A stretch of DNA of 64,000 nucleotides, taken from positions 124,001-188,000 of the forward strand of contig CACJML010000003.1 in assembly GCA_902594515.1 (NCBI GenBank), written 5' to 3'. Below, piece by piece: positions 59,890-64,000 of the stretch; within the stretch, counting starts at the first letter, position 1, and the number at the start of each line of letters is the position of its first letter. The notes beneath the pieces were generated by a model. The model did not search any database and was not told the origin of the DNA. It was given only the letters and a program-made list of their open reading frames with translations. Position numbers and translations under genes: made by a program. The stretch is from an uncultured SAR86 cluster bacterium (GTDB lineage Bacteria; Pseudomonadota; Gammaproteobacteria; Magnimaribacterales; D2472).

Positions 59890-61349
59890 TGTCTGATAAC
59901 GTTGATATAAATGTCCGCTCAGGATACGACTCCCTATTAACAGAAATTGCTCAATATGTTTCGGATTATGACGTTAATTCTGATTTAGCACTTGAAACAG
60001 CAAAGAATTGTTTAATCGATACAGTGGGCTGTGGTCTCCTTGCTTTAACTTTCCCTGCATGTACAAAAATGTTGGGTCCGGTAGTTCCTGGAACTGAAGT
60101 TCCTCATGGAGTAAGAGTGCCTGGCACCAACTTTTCACTTGACCCTGTAAAAGGTGCTTTTGACATTGGTTGTATGATCAGGTGGCTGGATTACAACGAC
60201 ACATGGCTTGCTGCAGAATGGGGTCATCCATCAGATAACTTGGGTGCAATTTTAGCTGTTGCAGATTTTGTATCTCAAAAAAATATATCAGATGGAAAAG
60301 ATCCTCTAACGATGAAAGATGTTTTGCAATCTATGGTTATGGCACATGAAATTCAAGGAGTTTTGGCACTAACAAACAGTTTTAATAGAGTCGGCTTGGA
60401 TCACGTTGTTTTAGTGAAGGTTGCATCAACAGCTGTTGCTACAAAATTATTGGGCGGTAATTTTGAACAAATTAGAGATGCCGTTTCTCAAGCTTGGGTT
60501 GATGGTCAAAGCTTGCGTACTTATCGTCATGCACCAAATGCGGGCTCAAGAAAAAGCTGGGCTGCTGGTGATGCCACTAGTAGAGCTGTGCGGCTAGCAA
60601 TGATTACTCTTAGTGGCGAGATGGGTTATCCAAGTGTTCTTTCTGCAAAAACCTGGGGTTTTGAAGACGTGCTTTTTAATGAACAGCAACTTTCTTTATC
60701 ACAGCCTTTTGCAACGTACGTAATGGAGAATGTTTTATTTAAAATTAGTTTTCCAGCTGAGTTCCATGCCCAAACAGCTGTAGAGGCTGCAGTGACTTTG
60801 CATAGCCAGATCAAAGATAGGCTTTCAGATATTCAGCAAATAGAAGTAACAACTCATGAATCAGCCATAAGAATTATCTCAAAAGTTGGCGAGCTAAATA
60901 ATCCTGCTGATCGAGATCATTGTTTGCAGTACATGATTGCCATTGGTCTAATACATGGAGACCTGATTGCTGAGCATTATGAGGATGATGTGGCTGCAGA
61001 TCCTTTGGTGGATGAGCTTAGAGAAAAGATGGTTATTAAAGAGGATAAACGTTACACAGAAGAATATCTTGAAGCTGATAAACGCTCGATTGCCAATAAA
61101 ATTCAAATATTTTTTAATGATGGTTCTTCCACTGATGCTGTTGAGGTGGAATACCCTATTGGGCATAAAAGAAGACGTGAGGAGGGCATCCCAGTTCTTG
61201 AGAAAAAATTTAAAACCAATTTAGAAAAAATCTACGATGCTGAGCATGCTAAATCTATTTTTGATAAGTGTTCAGATCTTGGATCTTTGAGTCAAATGTC
61301 CGTTATAGATTTTCAAGAATTATTTGCTTTGGAAAACAATCCTTTTTAG
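59889..61349 (+). CDS. prpD: 2-methylcitrate dehydratase
   Basis: MmgE/PrpD family: [51 protein letters not shown]. Confidence 0.94.
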   Translation: MSDNVDINVRSGYDSLLTEIAQYVSDYDVNSDLALETAKNCLIDTVGCGLLALTFPACTKMLGPVVPGTEVPHGVRVPGTNFSLDPVKGAFDIGCMIRWLDYNDTWLAAEWGHPSDNLGAILAVADFVSQKNISDGKDPLTMKDVLQSMVMAHEIQGVLALTNSFNRVGLDHVVLVKVASTAVATKLLGGNFEQIRDAVSQAWVDGQSLRTYRHAPNAGSRKSWAAGDATSRAVRLAMITLSGEMGYPSVLSAKTWGFEDVLFNEQQLSLSQPFATYVMENVLFKISFPAEFHAQTAVEAAVTLHSQIKDRLSDIQQIEVTTHESAIRIISKVGELNNPADRDHCLQYMIAIGLIHGDLIAEHYEDDVAADPLVDELREKMVIKEDKRYTEEYLEADKRSIANKIQIFFNDGSSTDAVEVEYPIGHKRRREEGIPVLEKKFKTNLEKIYDAEHAKSIFDKCSDLGSLSQMSVIDFQELFALENNPF

Positions 61350-61350
61350 A

Positions 61351-63366
61351 TCAAAACTCAGAGGGAATAAACCTCATTGCCTCTTGGCTAAATAAAAATG
61401 TTTGATCTGCAAAATGGGGCGAGGATTCTACTCTTGAGGAACCAAAATTATGCATCCCATAAACAAACCTATTTTTTCCCTCTTGAGCAACGATGAAAAA
61501 TAATCCATCACCGCCACTCATGTCCATGCTTTGGGTTTCTTTATTAGGAACACCATAAACAGCCCTTAAGGTATCGACAGAGCCTTGGATTGAATGAGAT
61601 CTATCTCCCCTTGAGATGGTTGTAAGATCTTTCCATTCATCATCATATTGTTTATCAATCGTAGAAAATATCTCTTTGCACTCTTCAATTGCATCAAAAG
61701 TCGAAATAAGGTCTTGATTATTAAATTCAGATAACCATTCTTGAGCCATTATGCATGAACTCATGCCGGCCAATCTATTTTGGAAATTTGTTTTGAGATT
61801 CCATGCAGATAGTGTATTTAATTTTTTTGGATTTTCTTTAATAGCTTTTTGAAGATACTTGAATTGTCTGGATGATTTTGAATATTGGTTATCATGCTTA
61901 AATTTATAAAACTCTTCATAGTTAAAAATTATCTCAGATTCTAAAATTTCATTTGCCCTAAACGACCTATTAGTAAGTCTGGTCTCAAAATCTACATCGG
62001 GATAATTATCTTTTAATTCTTTTGAGAATTTTCCCATCACATAGAAAGGATCTTGATTCGTGCTTTGAATCCATCCGTTATCAGGGTTTACATAAGTTGG
62101 TAGATCTAAAACTAAATCTTGCAAGGGCAAATTTTTTGATTTCGAAGTTGCAATGATTTTCCTGGATAAAGTTGGGTTATCCCTTTTTGGAATCATGCCA
62201 TTATAAAAATATCCAATATTTTGTTCTCGATCCATTACTACAAAATTAAAACTTGGAATTTTTCTCTGAGTAATCTTTTCTTTAAATTCATTAACTGAGC
62301 TAGATAAATTCAACTCAAACCATCCAAGGGTTTCACCAAAATAATTATCTGTTGAATGACTGATAGCAAACTTATTTCCTTCTATTTCAATGACAGGTCC
62401 AAAATCAGAGTACTGGAAGTCTCGCTTAACATTAATCGTTAAGATATTAAGTAGCCTTATTCGCAATGAATCTTTTTCCGTAACAAAATTTTTCCAGCTA
62501 TCATCGACCTTATACTGATTAGTATTATTAGGATTTATTTCTAGTTTATAGATATCAAATATATCTGGTCTATTTACCGTTGCACCCCATCCAATGTTTT
62601 TATTGAAACCCACATTGATTAAAAAAGATCCAGGAAAATTTCCACCATGAGCTTGCCAACCTTCACCACTACTGACATTTAATTCATACCATCCAACAGG
62701 TCCTGATAAAGGTTGATGAGAATTAATCATTAGATAGGAACTATTAGGAATAGTTTTTTTTCCATTAACTGCAATTGCATTTGAACCGGTCGGCACCTCA
62801 GAAGATTTTTCAAAGTTATTTAATGACTCGATTTCCCTAAAAAGTCCAGCAAATAAAAGATGTTGTATGTGCGAACCCAAGAGCACGTCCCGAATACTTA
62901 CGGGATGCATTTTTCTGTTTACTTTAGCTGGATTCTGTTTGGCAAAATAATTAATCCCGTCAACATAGCCTTTGGCAAGGTCAATGATTTCTGATGGAAG
63001 TTGAGCTAAGCCATTCTCATCATATTTTTCATGAATTTTTAGAAGTCTTATAAGGTAATCAGTGGTTGCTCCGTCAATTCCATTTTTTATACCGTTTTCA
63101 CCTTTATATAGGGGCATAAGCTGAACTAAATCTTCATAAGCATCTTCAGCATGTACATAACCAATACCAAAAGCTATATCCTTATTTGTTGCTCCTTTGA
63201 TATGAGGTACTCCCCAAAAATCTCTATTGATTTCATAGGAGTAATTGTTGATATCAACATTTATTGGTTGAAACTGAGCGCAAGATTGGAATACAACCAT
63301 GCACAAAATTATCATGAAATGAGCTATTGGTTTTTTATAGAAAGACACAATATAAATTCTATACAT
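61351..63366 (-). CDS. penicillin acylase family lipoprotein (Ntn-hydrolase; AHL/penicillin acylase-like)
   Basis: Lipobox FQSC; RDFWGVPHIKGATNKDIAFGIGYVHAEDAYEDLVQL; catalytic GSNAIAVNGKKT; GPVGWYELNV. Confidence 0.9.
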   Translation of the reverse strand: MYRIYIVSFYKKPIAHFMIILCMVVFQSCAQFQPINVDINNYSYEINRDFWGVPHIKGATNKDIAFGIGYVHAEDAYEDLVQLMPLYKGENGIKNGIDGATTDYLIRLLKIHEKYDENGLAQLPSEIIDLAKGYVDGINYFAKQNPAKVNRKMHPVSIRDVLLGSHIQHLLFAGLFREIESLNNFEKSSEVPTGSNAIAVNGKKTIPNSSYLMINSHQPLSGPVGWYELNVSSGEGWQAHGGNFPGSFLINVGFNKNIGWGATVNRPDIFDIYKLEINPNNTNQYKVDDSWKNFVTEKDSLRIRLLNILTINVKRDFQYSDFGPVIEIEGNKFAISHSTDNYFGETLGWFELNLSSSVNEFKEKITQRKIPSFNFVVMDREQNIGYFYNGMIPKRDNPTLSRKIIATSKSKNLPLQDLVLDLPTYVNPDNGWIQSTNQDPFYVMGKFSKELKDNYPDVDFETRLTNRSFRANEILESEIIFNYEEFYKFKHDNQYSKSSRQFKYLQKAIKENPKKLNTLSAWNLKTNFQNRLAGMSSCIMAQEWLSEFNNQDLISTFDAIEECKEIFSTIDKQYDDEWKDLTTISRGDRSHSIQGSVDTLRAVYGVPNKETQSMDMSGGDGLFFIVAQEGKNRFVYGMHNFGSSRVESSPHFADQTFLFSQEAMRFIPSEF

Positions 63367-63377
63367 TTTTATTAAGC

Positions 63378-64000
63378 ATGAGTAAAAATATTCTAATTAT
63401 TGGTGGCAACTCAGAGATCGGCAAACATTTAGGAAAACTTTGTCATAAGGACGGTTATTCTCTATTTGTTACGTCCAGGTCAGGACAAACTGAAATTGAA
63501 GGGACTCAAATTCAATGTGATCCATTAGGGGACTTATCAGTTTTAGATGAGCTTCCAGAATCATTGGATGGATTTGTATATTGTCCTGGCACCATTAATT
63601 TAAAGTCTCTCCAACGAATGACCCTGGATGATTTACAAAACGATATGAATATAAATTTTTTTGGTGCCTTTAATACCTTCAAGCACGTACTTTCAAAACT
63701 TAAAAAGGATAATGGTGCATCAGCAGTATTCTTTTCAACAGTTGCAGCCCAAACAGGAATGACATTTCATTCATCAATAGCTGCTGCGAAAGGAGCCCTA
63801 GAATCTTTTGCAAAAGCATCTGCAGCTGAATTAGCACCTAGATTAGCAATCAATGTGATTGCTCCTTCAATTACCAAAACACCCATGGCATCTAATTTGC
63901 TTTCAGATGATAAAAAGATTGATGCTTCTGCTAATAGACACCCCTTGAAGGAAATTGGAAGTCCTGAACAGGTAGCCAAAACTGCTAGATTTCTGCTGGA
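63378..64000 (+). CDS. SDR family oxidoreductase, truncated at window edge
   Basis: Manual translation MSKNILIIGGNSEIGKHLGKLC...YCPGTINLKSLQRM...FFSTVAAQTGMTFHSSIAAAKGALESFAKASAAELAP. Confidence 0.88.
   Translation, partial: MSKNILIIGGNSEIGKHLGKLCHKDGYSLFVTSRSGQTEIEGTQIQCDPLGDLSVLDELPESLDGFVYCPGTINLKSLQRMTLDDLQNDMNINFFGAFNTFKHVLSKLKKDNGASAVFFSTVAAQTGMTFHSSIAAAKGALESFAKASAAELAPRLAINVIAPSITKTPMASNLLSDDKKIDASANRHPLKEIGSPEQVAKTARFLL

Noticed and set aside
1-64000. CRISPR arrays, rRNA genes, IS elements, prophage
   Set aside because: No regularly spaced repeats, cas genes, rRNA segments, transposases, integrases or phage structural genes were recognised.

Overview
The window is an AT-rich, densely packed chromosomal segment. 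Gene content suggests a marine gammaproteobacterium, possibly SAR86-like; that placement is inference from family content only. Most of it is housekeeping: photolyase, fumC, guaB/guaA, tadA, xthA, prc, mazG, nadK, galU, pyrD, topA, lexA, thrH, queH and prpBCD. Four sections are more accessory: (1) a purine block (guaB, NCS2 permease, TonB-dependent receptor, PRTase, guaA); (2) a surface-polysaccharide island at about 16.8-25.5 kb between guaA and tRNA-Leu(UAA); (3) an acyl-CoA block with an Atu/MCC-like carboxylase, an AtuA-like protein, an enoyl-CoA hydratase and two pairs of acyl-CoA dehydrogenases; (4) lexA divergent from a 5'-nucleotidase. The strongest unexplained signal is an 18-bp near-perfect duplication of the guaA 3' terminus (encoding TIEWE*, with one synonymous change). 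It lies 571 bp downstream and is preceded by spaced TTGTAAAC-like repeats, and it brackets a single small ORF. It looks like an attachment-site scar or a minimal cassette with no visible integrase. Other signals include a sigma54-like -24/-12 element before the TonB receptor, two matching 15-bp palindromes in the atu-like divergent promoter, a 121-aa insertion in a WecA-like transferase, and a near-consensus SOS box shared by lexA and a nucleotidase. All calls come from reading the sequence; no searches were run.
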